Source: Deltaproteobacteria bacterium
GTDB taxonomy: Bacteria; Desulfobacterota; Binatia; UBA12015
Reading direction: 5' to 3'
DNA length: 64,000 bases
NCBI GenBank assembly: GCA_029262355.1
Contig: JAJCZO010000273.1
Coordinates: forward strand, 1-64,000
Shown here piece by piece: positions 44,154 through 53,821 of this stretch (positions within the stretch are counted from its first letter, which is position 1; the number at the start of each line of letters is the position of its first letter). The notes under the pieces were generated by a model. The model did not search any database and was not told where the DNA came from. It was given only the letters and a program-made list of their open reading frames with translations. The position numbers and the translations under genes are program-made.

Positions 44154-45293
44154 GTGATCCCGCCGTGCCGAGAGCAGTTCGATATCCCGAACGACGTCGC
44201 GTACTTGAACTGCGCGTACATGTCGCCGCTGCCCCGAGCGGCTCGCGTGGCGGGCGAGGAAGGCATCCGTCTCAAGTCGTCTCCGTGGGAGCTCACGTCC
44301 GACTCCTTCTTTGCCACGACCGAGCGAACACGCAGCCTGTTCGCTCAGCTCGCCCACGCGACTGCCGATGACATCGCGATCATACCAGCGGTCAGCTACG
44401 GCACGGCCGTCGCGGCCGCGAATCTGCCCGTGGCGCGAGGACAGAACATCGTCGTGCTGGCCGAACAATTTCCATCGAACATCTATCCCTGGGTCGACCG
44501 GGCGCGCGACGTGGGGGCGGAGGTCGACTACGTCCCCCGGCCCGCAGACCACGACTGGACGGCGGCCGTGCTCGAACGCATCCGAGCGAAGACCGCGATC
44601 GTGTCCCTGCCCGCCGTCCACTGGGCCGACGGGACGGCGATCGACCTGGTGGCCGTACGACGTCGGACCGACGAAGTGGGTGCGGCGCTCGTGCTCGACC
44701 TGGCCCAGTCGCTAGGCGCCATGCCGTTCGACGTGCGCGAGGTTCGCCCGGACTTCATGGTCGCGCCGACCTACAAATGGCTCCTCGGCCCGTACTCGAT
44801 GGGCTTTCTGTACGTCGATCCAAAATGGCACGGCGGCCGGCCCCTCGAGCAAAGCTGGATCGCGCGCGCCGGGAGCGAGGACTTCGCCGGCCTCGTCGAG
44901 TACCGGGACGAATACCAGCCCGGCGCCCGGCGCTACGACATGGGAGAGCGCTCGAACTTCGCACTCATGCCGGTGGTCGAAACCGCTCTACAGCAGATTC
45001 TCGACTGGGGCATCCCTGAAATCTACGCGGCCCTGGGCGACCGCAACCGTGCGCTGGTGGAGAGGACCGAGCCGTTCGGCTTCGAGGTGGTCCCCGAACG
45101 GTTTCGCGGAGCGCACTATCTCGGGCTCCGTCGACCGGCCGGACTCCCCGACGATCTCGTACCCCAACTGGCGGCCAAAGGCGTGTACGTCAGCCGACGC
45201 GGAGCCTGCCTGCGCATCACACAACACCTCTACAATACCGACGCCGACGCCGACCGGCTCCTCGACGCACTGCGAACCACGTCGCTGCCCTGA
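44154..45293 (+). CDS. Class V aminotransferase-fold PLP enzyme
   Basis: The 379-residue protein (GTG start) fits the aminotransferase class V fold of isopenicillin N epimerase/kynureninase-like enzymes. The PLP lysine is in APTYKWLLGPYSMGF (K208). The N-terminal CREQFDIPNDVAYLNCAYMS block and the HWADGTAIDLVAV strand are typical of this branch. Expected reactions are transamination, epimerisation or beta-elimination; the true one is unknown. It is followed closely by a convergent gene. Confidence 0.85.
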   Translation: MIPPCREQFDIPNDVAYLNCAYMSPLPRAARVAGEEGIRLKSSPWELTSDSFFATTERTRSLFAQLAHATADDIAIIPAVSYGTAVAAANLPVARGQNIVVLAEQFPSNIYPWVDRARDVGAEVDYVPRPADHDWTAAVLERIRAKTAIVSLPAVHWADGTAIDLVAVRRRTDEVGAALVLDLAQSLGAMPFDVREVRPDFMVAPTYKWLLGPYSMGFLYVDPKWHGGRPLEQSWIARAGSEDFAGLVEYRDEYQPGARRYDMGERSNFALMPVVETALQQILDWGIPEIYAALGDRNRALVERTEPFGFEVVPERFRGAHYLGLRRPAGLPDDLVPQLAAKGVYVSRRGACLRITQHLYNTDADADRLLDALRTTSLP

Positions 45294-45297
45294 CGAC

Positions 45298-45921
45298 TCA
45301 GCCCATCGCAACCACGAGGAGCCAACCGACGAACACGAGCGGCGCTGCTGCGATGAGAAGCGACGCGACGAAGAGTGGCATCGCGAGCACACACCACGCG
45401 AGAAGTTCGAACCGGTCCCGCGGCCCGGGCTCGGGAAGCGGCCGATCGAGATCCAATCGGTTTCGAAGCTCGCCCACACGGAGGTCGAGAACGCCCTCGT
45501 CGAAGTCTCCGTGATAGAGGTTCTTCGTCTTCCTCCCCCACGCGAACCCGCGAAGAACGGCGGCCGGCGCGATCAGCACTCCGATGAGAAGCGCCTGCAA
45601 GTTCAGAATCCATGCGGCGGCGAACCGCCCACAGCCCGACGCGATCTCCCAACCGCCGATCTCGGCCTCTCCGGCCCACGTCGTCTCGTACCCGGTGACG
45701 ACGTGATGAACGTCGTGCAGTCGCACCGCGGCCACCCGCGCCGCGCTGTTGGGGAAGAACAGCGGCACCGGTCCCACCATGAGCTTCACCCAGCGCTCTC
45801 CGTATCCCCCGTCACCGAACCCGTTCTCCTCGAAGTACTTCTGGCGCGCTTCGCGCACGGTCAAGACATCCGCGTAGCGAGTTCGGCTCTCCGACACGAC
45901 ATCGAGTATAGCGGACGGCAT
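45298..45921 (-). CDS. Membrane protein carrying a Coq4-type HDxxH-x11-E motif
   Basis: The 207-residue protein has a soluble first half and two hydrophobic segments (about 100-125 and 175-205). The first half contains HDVHHVVTGYETTWAGEAE: His69, Asp70, His73 and Glu85 give exactly the HDxxH-(x11)-E pattern of Coq4, which binds a divalent metal and takes part in ubiquinone ring modification. The Coq4 fold is all-helical and soluble or peripheral, so the extra membrane helices here are a difference. A role in quinone or isoprenoid-ring chemistry is inferred from the motif only. Confidence 0.6.
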   Translation of the reverse strand: MPSAILDVVSESRTRYADVLTVREARQKYFEENGFGDGGYGERWVKLMVGPVPLFFPNSAARVAAVRLHDVHHVVTGYETTWAGEAEIGGWEIASGCGRFAAAWILNLQALLIGVLIAPAAVLRGFAWGRKTKNLYHGDFDEGVLDLRVGELRNRLDLDRPLPEPGPRDRFELLAWCVLAMPLFVASLLIAAAPLVFVGWLLVVAMG

Positions 45922-46018
45922 GCAGAGTCCCGCCCCAAAAGAAGAGCGCCGTGCGACGCCTCCTTCTTCGGGGCGAGGACCTTACGAACCAGAGCCAGGA
46001 ACTGCTAGGCGGAGTCAG

Positions 46019-47626
46019 ATGATCTCGTCAGACACCAGACGCTGGGTCGCCCGCGTTTGCGCGATGCTGCTCATCGCATTCGCCGGGTGTGAACAGGCCC
46101 GGGGTCGGCTTCAGATCACGATCGTCGATGAAACCGGCACCCTCACACCAGCCCGCGTCACACTGCTGGATTCTCGCGGGAAGGCATGGATCGCAGACGA
46201 TGCCCTAGCCACGCACCCCGACTGCGCGGAGGGTTGGCCGCCTCCCACGGGCCCCTCGGCCGTGTTGCCCACCGACGGGAAGGCCGTCTGGGATCCCTAC
46301 ACCGATACGATCCAGTTCTACGCCGACGGGCGCGTGACAGCCGACCTGCCGCCCGGCGATTACGAGATCACGGTTCGAAAGGGCCCCGAGTACGAAGTGC
46401 AGAGGGCGCAGGTTGTCATCGCGAGACACGGTACCGCGCAAGCTCGCCTCGAGCTGAAACGCTGGATCGACATGACGGCGGAAGGATGGCTCAGCGCGGA
46501 CGACCATCTCCACATCAGCCGCACCTCCGCGTCGGGAGACCCGCCGCTCGCAACCTGGATGCGCGCGGAGGACCTCGGCGTGGCGAACCTTCTCGCAATG
46601 GGAACCCCCGACGGCATTCGTGCAGCCCCGCAGGCCGCGTACGGGCGCGCATCCGTCTTCACTCAAGGGGAAGCGCAGCTCGTGTCCGGACAAGAAAACC
46701 CCCGCAGCAACAACTTCGGGCACGTGGTCATTCTCGGCGCGCCAACCTACATCGACTTCCCTACGCGCTACCTCGTCTACAACGAGTTCATGCGCGTAGC
46801 CGCCCGCGAGGGTGGCCTATCAGGCTACGCCCACTTCGGGGCGACCGGCGCACGAAATGGGCTCGCACTCGACACCCCTACGGGACTCGTCGACTTTCTC
46901 GAGGTTCTGCAAACTCGGAAACTCGAAACCGCCGTACTGTACGAGATGTGGAATCTCGGCGTTCGCCTGACCCCCACGGCGGGCACCGACTACCCGTGCG
47001 GTGGGATCGCAAGTCTCCCCGGCCAGGAGCGCTTCTACACCCAGATGAGCGGGGCCCCCTCGTTCGATGGCTGGCTCGAGGGGCTCCGCGCCGGTCGCAC
47101 GTTCGTGACGAACGGGCCGATGCTGACCTTCGACGTCGACGGACAGACGATGGGCGACACGATCGCGCTCGACGCACCCGGAACGATCGACGTCCGCGCC
47201 GAGGTTCGGTTCGATCCCGCGCGAGAGGACGTCGAGGCGCTCGAGCTGGTGCAGAATGGCGAGGTCATCGAACGCGTCTCGGAACAGAAGGAGCCTGGTC
47301 GCATCGAGATGATCGTGTCGCCGCGCATCGAGCGCTCCTCGTGGCTCGCGCTGCGAACCAGCGGCGGGCAGATGCGGGCCCGTGTCGATGGCATCGCGCC
47401 CGACGCGATCGCGCACACGGCAACGATCGAGATCGTGGTCTCCGCCACCCCGTCCGTCGCCGAGCAGGCCGCGGGCCAACAAGCCGCTCAGGCCGCGCTC
47501 GAGCGGGTCAATGGGCTCGAGCCCTTCATCCGGAAGGCGAAGATTCCGCAATCCGACCGCGAAGGGCTCCTCGCGGCGATTGCCGCGGCCCAGGAGGTGT
47601 ATCGGGCTCGGGTAGGGAACGATTAG
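46019..47626 (+). CDS. CehA/McbA-like metallohydrolase lipoprotein
   Basis: The 535-residue protein starts at an ATG five bases after GGAG and has a lipoprotein signal with FAGC. A beta-sandwich domain (30-140) precedes a PHP-like metallohydrolase fold with the metal motif SADDHLHISR (two His). Later parts are AHFGATGARNGLALDTPTGL and TPTAGTDYPCGG. The CehA/McbA group includes carbamate hydrolases, but most members have unknown substrates. It converges on a TonB-dependent receptor with a 4-bp overlap of stop codons. A hydrolase next to a receptor is a frequent arrangement for a nutrient-uptake pair. Confidence 0.8.
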   Translation: MISSDTRRWVARVCAMLLIAFAGCEQARGRLQITIVDETGTLTPARVTLLDSRGKAWIADDALATHPDCAEGWPPPTGPSAVLPTDGKAVWDPYTDTIQFYADGRVTADLPPGDYEITVRKGPEYEVQRAQVVIARHGTAQARLELKRWIDMTAEGWLSADDHLHISRTSASGDPPLATWMRAEDLGVANLLAMGTPDGIRAAPQAAYGRASVFTQGEAQLVSGQENPRSNNFGHVVILGAPTYIDFPTRYLVYNEFMRVAAREGGLSGYAHFGATGARNGLALDTPTGLVDFLEVLQTRKLETAVLYEMWNLGVRLTPTAGTDYPCGGIASLPGQERFYTQMSGAPSFDGWLEGLRAGRTFVTNGPMLTFDVDGQTMGDTIALDAPGTIDVRAEVRFDPAREDVEALELVQNGEVIERVSEQKEPGRIEMIVSPRIERSSWLALRTSGGQMRARVDGIAPDAIAHTATIEIVVSATPSVAEQAAGQQAAQAALERVNGLEPFIRKAKIPQSDREGLLAAIAAAQEVYRARVGND

Positions 47627-50049
47627 AATGAATAACTCAGCTCGCCACCGAACGTGAGCGGGGATTCGTAGAACCTCGAGACGCCGCCGAAGGTCGTCAC
47701 GTAGGCGAACGTCTGGTTGAAGTACGCCGACTCGAGGAGGTTCTTTGCCCAGACCGCGACCTGGGCGCGGTCGTCGAAGAAATCGTACGAGAGGCGAGCG
47801 TTGAGCAAGTTGTATCCCGACTGCCAGCCCTGTGGGACTTCGGGGGCGACCGTATGGGAGCGACCGCGGTACGCCCATTCCAGCCGCGGGGTGAGCCAAC
47901 CGTTCAGAGGCGAGTCGGTGGCGACGTCGAGTCCGAACGAGTACTGCGCCGAAACGAACGACTGAATGTTCGGGGACTGATCGAACGTCTCGCCGGAACG
48001 ATCGATCGGCTCGGAGGTCATCTGCGATTCCGAATCGGGATAGCTGTCGTACTCCGTATCGAGGTACCCGAGCGAACCCGTGATGATGAAGCCGTCGACC
48101 GGTTGGGTCCAAAGCTCGACCTCGACCCCTTGAATCGTCGCCTTCGCGGCGTTCTGCGTCACACGCTGCGAGACGATCATACCCTCCTCGTCGAGGGACG
48201 TCAGAAACTGTGAGACCTGAATGTCATCGTACTTCCCGTGGAAGAGAGCGAGGTTCACCGTGAGGAGTTGGTCGAGCGCGATCGTCTTGAGACCGACCTC
48301 GAAGTTGTCCAGGGTCTCGGGGTCGAAGGGTATCGGGCTGAGAGCGCCGACCTGCGACTGCAGCACGGCATTGAAGCCACCTCCTTTGAAGCCCCGAGAA
48401 TACGTAAGATACCCCATGAGGTGATCGATCGACGTCTCGTCGAGCCACTCTTGGGGCGTGAGTAGAGAAATCGTGGCCGTCGGCGTCCACGAGGTGTAGG
48501 TGCCCGAGTCGGCCCCGGTCGCCGGCGGCACGTCAGGAGTACGTGGATCGTATGCCTCCTGCGTGAACGACTTTCGGTCCGACGTGTACCGGAGCCCAGC
48601 CGTGAGCGAGAGCCAGTCCGTCGCATCCACGGTTCCCTGTCCGAAGACGGCCCAGGTAAAGTTGTCGGTCGTGATACGATTCGCCGTCGCGGTCACGAAC
48701 GCATCCGTCTCCGCGCGAACGATCATCGGCGCCGTGACGTTCTCCCAGTATGCGAAGAATCCGCTCACGAAGTTGATGCGACCGTCCCAGGCGGAGCCGT
48801 TGAACTGCAGCTCCTGCTGAACCTGTTCTTGGTCCGACGGATCACCGTCGAAGAGCGCGCCGCCGCCGATGTTCGAGAGCTGGATCGCTGGATACGAGGT
48901 GGCGTCGAGATCGAACCGCTGCCCCGAGGTTTGCTGCCGCCACGACGAGATGGACTTCACGAGCACGTCGTCGAGGAGACTGAAGCCGCCCGGCGACCAA
49001 TCGACGACTCCCCACACCCCGCTGCTCGTCACGCTGTTCACCTGCGCGACGGCCTCATTTGTGATGAACGGGCCCGCGACCTCCTCGCAGGCGGGCTTGA
49101 ACCCCGGAGTCAGACCCTCCAAGGCCCCGGGCGCCGAGTAGACACACTCGCCACCGCGCGCATTGTTGTGAGCGTTCGCATACTGCCCGCTCACGTCGAT
49201 GTTCAGACCGTCGATCAGTGCCAGGCGCACCGATCCGAGGAAGTCGACCGAGCCTAGCCCCGAGGTGTATTCGTCGCGGAGCTGGTTGTAGACGTAGCCA
49301 CGGCTATTCTTGGACGACATCGCAAACCGCGTCATGATCTTGTCCTCGAACACGGGAAGATTGATCATTGCGCGCGTAATGATCGAGCCGTAGTTGCCCG
49401 GCCGGAGGAAGACGAACCCCTCCACCTCGGGCTTCGGCTTCACCGTGGTCACGCTCACCGCACCACCCACCGTGTTCTTGCCGAACAGCGTCCCTTGCGG
49501 GCCGCGCAACACCTCGATCTGCTGAATGTCGATCGTGTCGAGAAGCTGACCGATGGAGCGCGCCAGGAAGACTCCGTCGACGTATACTCCCACACCGGGA
49601 TCGAACGCCGGCTCTACCGTCGTCGTCCCCACCCCGCGAATGCGGATCTGGGGAGCTTGACCGGCCAGCCCCTGGGCGAACGTCATGTTCGGCACGAGGT
49701 CCTGAATCTGGTTGATGCTCGTGATGCCCGACTGCCGCAGCGCCGTCTCACCAAGAACGGTGACGGCGACGGGCGTGTCCTCGAGTAACTCCGCCCGCTT
49801 CCGAGCCGAGACTACGATCTCCTCGATCCGTTCGCGCGCCGGCCGATCGAGCCCTGGCGTCGCCCGGCCGTCTTCGACGGCCGCGGCCTGCGCGGCGCCT
49901 GCATCCACTTCGTCTTCCTCACCGATTGTCTCGGCGGGCGCGTCGATCGCGCGCTGAAAACCGGACGGAGCTTCGACGTTCTGAGCATCCGCTCCCGAGG
50001 TTGGTACCACCAGGAGGGCAAGAAGAAAGACCAGTGCGGCGCATCTCAT
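47623..50049 (-). CDS. TonB-dependent outer-membrane receptor
   Basis: The 808-residue receptor has a signal peptide ending near GADAQN. A TonB box-like EEIVVSARKRAE is followed by the plug domain (SINQIQDLVPNMTFAQGLAG; later IEVLRGPQGTLFGKNTVGG) and a 22-strand barrel ending in the aromatic LSYSF. It imports a scarce large nutrient (iron complex, vitamin or other) using TonB energy. The start at 50049 is chosen because the residues before it look unrelated to a signal peptide; no strong ribosome site is seen. Its stop overlaps the stop of the CehA-like gene. Confidence 0.92.
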   Translation of the reverse strand: MRCAALVFLLALLVVPTSGADAQNVEAPSGFQRAIDAPAETIGEEDEVDAGAAQAAAVEDGRATPGLDRPARERIEEIVVSARKRAELLEDTPVAVTVLGETALRQSGITSINQIQDLVPNMTFAQGLAGQAPQIRIRGVGTTTVEPAFDPGVGVYVDGVFLARSIGQLLDTIDIQQIEVLRGPQGTLFGKNTVGGAVSVTTVKPKPEVEGFVFLRPGNYGSIITRAMINLPVFEDKIMTRFAMSSKNSRGYVYNQLRDEYTSGLGSVDFLGSVRLALIDGLNIDVSGQYANAHNNARGGECVYSAPGALEGLTPGFKPACEEVAGPFITNEAVAQVNSVTSSGVWGVVDWSPGGFSLLDDVLVKSISSWRQQTSGQRFDLDATSYPAIQLSNIGGGALFDGDPSDQEQVQQELQFNGSAWDGRINFVSGFFAYWENVTAPMIVRAETDAFVTATANRITTDNFTWAVFGQGTVDATDWLSLTAGLRYTSDRKSFTQEAYDPRTPDVPPATGADSGTYTSWTPTATISLLTPQEWLDETSIDHLMGYLTYSRGFKGGGFNAVLQSQVGALSPIPFDPETLDNFEVGLKTIALDQLLTVNLALFHGKYDDIQVSQFLTSLDEEGMIVSQRVTQNAAKATIQGVEVELWTQPVDGFIITGSLGYLDTEYDSYPDSESQMTSEPIDRSGETFDQSPNIQSFVSAQYSFGLDVATDSPLNGWLTPRLEWAYRGRSHTVAPEVPQGWQSGYNLLNARLSYDFFDDRAQVAVWAKNLLESAYFNQTFAYVTTFGGVSRFYESPLTFGGELSYSF

Positions 50050-50121
50050 ACGTCGAGACGTGGTTCCACGCCGACTCGAAAAACGCAAAGGGGCTCGGCC
50101 CGAGCGCTCGAGACGCCGCGG

Positions 50122-50853
50122 TCACCACCGCTCCGTCCAGGGTCGCAGGTCGGCCTCGAACGTCCACGCGCTGCGACGCTGCGCGTGCAACGCCCAGTAC
50201 GTCTCCGCGATGTCGTCGGGAGCCAAAATCGAATCCGCCGGGCGAGCTTCCAGGGCGTCTCCCATCAGCTCTCGAATGAAGGCACCGTCGATCCCGCCGT
50301 CGATCACGATATGTCCGACGTGGATGCCTTTCGGCCCAAGCTCGCGCGCCATGGTTTGCGCAACCGAGCGGAGGCCGGCCTTGGCGCTCGCGAAGGCGGC
50401 AAAGCCGGCGCCCCCGCGCACGCTTGCGGTCGCACCTGTGAAAAGAATGGTCCCTTCACTGCGCGGCAGCATGCGACGGGCCGCCTCGCGCCCGACGAGG
50501 AATCCGGCAAAACACGCCATCTCCCAAACCTTCGTGAAGACACGAGTGGTCGTCTCCTCGATGGGGAAAGTCACGTTCGCACCGGGATTGAACACGACGA
50601 CCCCGAGTCGACCAATCTCCTTCTCGACGCGATCGAACAGAGCAATCACCGCGTCTTCCTTGCGCATGTCGGTCGCGAAACCATGCGCCTCGCCCCCAGC
50701 ATCGGTGATCTCCCGACAGAGCTCGTCGAGCTCGTCCGCGTGGCGCCGGCGCACGCCACAAACGACGAAGCCTTCTCGGCCAAAGCGACGGCAGATGGAA
50801 GCCCCGAGGCCCGGTCCCGCGCCAACGACCAGAGCTACACGCTTTTCACTCAT
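50122..50853 (-). CDS. SDR-family protein with Phe in place of the catalytic Tyr
   Basis: The 243-residue protein has the Rossmann motif VGAGPGLGASICRRFG. At the catalytic site it reads FAAFASAKAGL, so the Tyr of YxxxK is Phe while the Lys is kept. The following RSVAQTMARELGPKGIHVGH and IDGGID blocks belong to a recognised subfamily that lacks this Tyr. Ordinary dehydrogenase activity is therefore doubtful. It sits 19 bp downstream of the acyl-CoA dehydrogenase-fold gene on the same strand. Confidence 0.8.
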   Translation of the reverse strand: MSEKRVALVVGAGPGLGASICRRFGREGFVVCGVRRRHADELDELCREITDAGGEAHGFATDMRKEDAVIALFDRVEKEIGRLGVVVFNPGANVTFPIEETTTRVFTKVWEMACFAGFLVGREAARRMLPRSEGTILFTGATASVRGGAGFAAFASAKAGLRSVAQTMARELGPKGIHVGHIVIDGGIDGAFIRELMGDALEARPADSILAPDDIAETYWALHAQRRSAWTFEADLRPWTERW

Positions 50854-50872
50854 CCTGTCGTCCCCTCTCAGC

Positions 50873-52039
50873 TCAGCGCCCCATGTCTCGGAGGATCATG
50901 GAGGTCGCATCCAAGCCGAGCAGCATCCGCGCCGCATCCTCGATCAGGGGACGGGCCACGGTGAGATGTTGTCCGACTACGAGCACGTCGCGCAGGGACC
51001 GCTCCAGAACGGTGCCGGCTCGGTTCGCATCCGTCCCCGCGGCCCGATGCACTTCGGTCACGGCCCGCGCCGAAGCCTCGACGGCGTGGCTACATGCGAT
51101 CTGCAAGCGCGCGCGTAGCTCGGGCGGGATGATGTCCCCCCGGGTGGCGCGATCCCAGAGTGCCCCGACCTGCTCGAACACGAAGGCCCGCGCGGCGCCC
51201 AGTTCCGCCTCGGCGGTCCCCAGAGCCACGTGGGCGAAAGAACGCTCGCGCAGGGTCGTGCCGCTGAAGCGTGGCGTCTTGGACCGCGCGAGTTCCACAA
51301 AGGAGTCGATCGCCGCGCGCGCGATCCCGAGCGCGACTCCGGTCTTGTTATACGCCAGGCGCGACCCAATCGGGATGCGAACCAGGGGGCTGAGCTCTTC
51401 GTCCGCAGACGCACGGAGGCTCTGCTGCGCGCGAATCACGCGCACCTCCGGAACGAAGACATCGGCCAGCTCGACGTCGTGGCTCCCGCTCCCGCGCATG
51501 CCCGTCGTCTTCCAGGTGTCGTGGATCGTCGCGTCGACCATTGGCACGATCGCCCATCCGATCGCGCCGTCGGAGGGCTCGCCGATCTGGCAGAGACCGC
51601 TGAACCAGGTCGCATTGTGGCAGCCGCTCGCGAACGGCCATCGACCACGCACGCGGACACCGCCTTCCCCCACCGTCGCCTGCCCAAACGTCGCCGTCGA
51701 GCCGCACAGGATCGCCGCCGGGTCGCGGTAGAGTTCCTCGGCGCAATCGGGAGCAAACGCAACGAGGCTCGACGTCTCGATTCCGATCATCAGATTCCAC
51801 CCGGCAGCCCCGTCGGCCATCGAGATGGTTTCGATCACCCGGATCTGAGTCGCGGGATCAGCACCAAGCCCACCGAGAGACGTCGGGATGGCCAATCGGT
51901 ACAGCCCGGCCTCCGCCATGGCGCGCGCGACGCGGGCCGGCAGATGCCGGTCACGATCGCCCTCGGGTGCCGCCTCCCGCACGAGGCCATGCAGCGCCGC
52001 CGCTCGAGCGACGGGATCGGGAGCATCGTCGCCAGCCAC
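50873..52039 (-). CDS. Acyl-CoA dehydrogenase-fold flavoprotein (DszC/HpaB-like monooxygenase type)
   Basis: The 388-residue protein starts at GTG. It has the acyl-CoA dehydrogenase fold but the sequence is closer to group D flavin monooxygenases: GRWPFASGCHNATWFSGLCQ and WKTTGMRGSGSHDVELADVF are typical of DszC/HsaA-type enzymes, and the catalytic Glu of acyl-CoA dehydrogenases is not obvious. These enzymes hydroxylate aromatic or sulfur compounds with FMNH2 from a separate reductase. The gene lies between WS/DGAT (97 bp) and the SDR (19 bp) on the same strand. Confidence 0.8.
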   Translation of the reverse strand: MAGDDAPDPVARAAALHGLVREAAPEGDRDRHLPARVARAMAEAGLYRLAIPTSLGGLGADPATQIRVIETISMADGAAGWNLMIGIETSSLVAFAPDCAEELYRDPAAILCGSTATFGQATVGEGGVRVRGRWPFASGCHNATWFSGLCQIGEPSDGAIGWAIVPMVDATIHDTWKTTGMRGSGSHDVELADVFVPEVRVIRAQQSLRASADEELSPLVRIPIGSRLAYNKTGVALGIARAAIDSFVELARSKTPRFSGTTLRERSFAHVALGTAEAELGAARAFVFEQVGALWDRATRGDIIPPELRARLQIACSHAVEASARAVTEVHRAAGTDANRAGTVLERSLRDVLVVGQHLTVARPLIEDAARMLLGLDATSMILRDMGR

Positions 52040-52136
52040 CCGATCGGTGTATCAGATTCGAGCGCCCGGGGGCGACTCGGAATACCCCGCCAAGGATCGT
52101 GCCCCGTCGCCGCGGTCTCGCGAGTGAGCGCCGCGG

Positions 52137-53603
52137 CTACGCAATCCTCGCCACCGCGCGCAAGGCGTCGTCGGTGACCGCCAGCTCGACTGGTGCCTCG
52201 GCAAGCCCGGCCGCGTCGAACACCGTCATGAATGATTGCGCAAACAACGCCGTGAACGCGCTCAGGTCGGGGACGAGCTCGTAGTCGGCGTTCAGTCCGA
52301 CATGCAGGTTGCCGTCGTAAGAGAACAGTGCGACGCCGAGCCCCGTACCGTCGAGAAGAGGGACGAGAGGATGTAGCTCGAGAAGGCGTGCGCCTAGGAT
52401 GTAGAGCGGGAACGGCGGTCCGGGGACGTTCGTCACGATCATGTTGATCGGAGCTGACGCCATCCGCGCTCCGAGCGCCAACACGGACGAAGGAACATAC
52501 TCCGCCATGCTCATCATTAGATCCAACGCGAGCGCCTGGCGCGTCTCCTTGAGCTCCTGGGTGCCCTGATTCACACGGCGAACCCATGCGAGCGGGTCGC
52601 TCTCGTCGACAGGCAGACGGAGAATCCAGGTCGACACCCGGTTCCCCATGCGATCGCGGTCATCGTCTCTGCGTACACTCACCGGCGCGGCGATCCGAAA
52701 GTCGATCTTGTCGGGAGAAACGCCGCGGCGAATCAGATACTGTCGCACGGCGCCGGTCACCGTCGCGAGGACCACGTCGTTGACCGTACACCCGAGTACC
52801 CGACGAACCGCCTTCACATCCTCGAGCGGCAAGGTGAGCCAGTCGAGCCGCCGGTGCGGACCGAGCCGTCCGTTCATCGGCGTCCCCGACGACGGCGCAA
52901 GCACCGTCCGGGCGAGGTCCGCGACGGCTCGGGCGCGCGCGCCAATCTCCCCGCGGAGGTCGGGCGACGAGCGGGCGAACGCGCCCAAGCTTCCGACCGC
53001 CTCGACTGGAGACAGGAGTAGACGCTTCGCTGCGTCGAAGGTCAGCTCCGTGTCGCTCGGCGCGGGCCGAGGGATGAAGGGACGCGGCTCACCGACTTCG
53101 TGTTCCGGCGTCGGCGACATCAGGATCTGGGCAACGTCGGCGCCGGCCTGGCCATCGATCATGCAGTGATGGATCTTGGTCACTGTCGCAAACCGGTCGC
53201 CCGAGAGGCCCTCGATGATCCACATCTCCCAGAGCGGCCGGGTGCGGTCGAGGGGCCGGGTCGTGATGCGCCCTGCGAGCTTCTTCAGCTCCTCGATGTC
53301 CCCCGGCTTGGGCAGGGCCGCGTGCCGCACGTGATAATCGATGTTGAAGTGCGGATCATCGACCCAGATCGGCCGGCCTTCGACCGGCACATACTGGAGC
53401 TTCTCCCGGTAGCGGGGAATCCTGTGGAGCTGTGCCTCCAGTGCCCTCTTGAATTTGCGGATGTCGACACCGCCGACCTCAGACATGAGGTCCCCGAGTT
53501 CGTAGATCCCCACCGCCGCCACGTGCAGAGGCACGTTGGGCTGCTCCGAGACCAGGAAGCTGTTGTCCTGCGCCGATAGGCGCTCGTACATGTACTTGGG
53601 CAC
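52137..53603 (-). CDS. Wax ester synthase / acyl-CoA:diacylglycerol acyltransferase (WS/DGAT)
   Basis: The 488-residue protein has the WS/DGAT active-site motif HHCMIDG (145-151), the N-terminal ERLSAQDNSFLVSEQPNVPL block and the later MIVTNVPGPPFPLYILG. It joins an acyl-CoA to a fatty alcohol or diacylglycerol, making storage lipids. GTG 53603 is preferred because GGAG lies 8 bp upstream. It is the first of three genes on this strand, with the flavin oxidoreductase and SDR. It faces the cupin operon across a 218-bp divergent promoter region. Confidence 0.9.
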   Translation of the reverse strand: MPKYMYERLSAQDNSFLVSEQPNVPLHVAAVGIYELGDLMSEVGGVDIRKFKRALEAQLHRIPRYREKLQYVPVEGRPIWVDDPHFNIDYHVRHAALPKPGDIEELKKLAGRITTRPLDRTRPLWEMWIIEGLSGDRFATVTKIHHCMIDGQAGADVAQILMSPTPEHEVGEPRPFIPRPAPSDTELTFDAAKRLLLSPVEAVGSLGAFARSSPDLRGEIGARARAVADLARTVLAPSSGTPMNGRLGPHRRLDWLTLPLEDVKAVRRVLGCTVNDVVLATVTGAVRQYLIRRGVSPDKIDFRIAAPVSVRRDDDRDRMGNRVSTWILRLPVDESDPLAWVRRVNQGTQELKETRQALALDLMMSMAEYVPSSVLALGARMASAPINMIVTNVPGPPFPLYILGARLLELHPLVPLLDGTGLGVALFSYDGNLHVGLNADYELVPDLSAFTALFAQSFMTVFDAAGLAEAPVELAVTDDALRAVARIA

Positions 53604-53821
53604 CGCTCTCTCCTCTCCCCCGTGGCAAGACACGGGAACTGCCCCGCGTGCAGCGCACGTGCCAAGGTGACGGACGAGCAGTTCCGGTCGTTCATTCAAC
53701 ACCCCACCTCCAGACCGGCGGCAGGTTGCGAGATTCCTACGCAGTCGCCCAAGGATCGGGCAGCCAACGGCGTTGCGGCGGGAGGCGTCTCCGTGACATC
53801 GGTCAGCGAGGAGAATCCACG

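Noticed and set aside
43924-44157. Short frame between the M4 peptidase and the PLP enzyme
   Set aside because: It has no signature or upstream signal, and its arginine-rich composition matches noise elsewhere.
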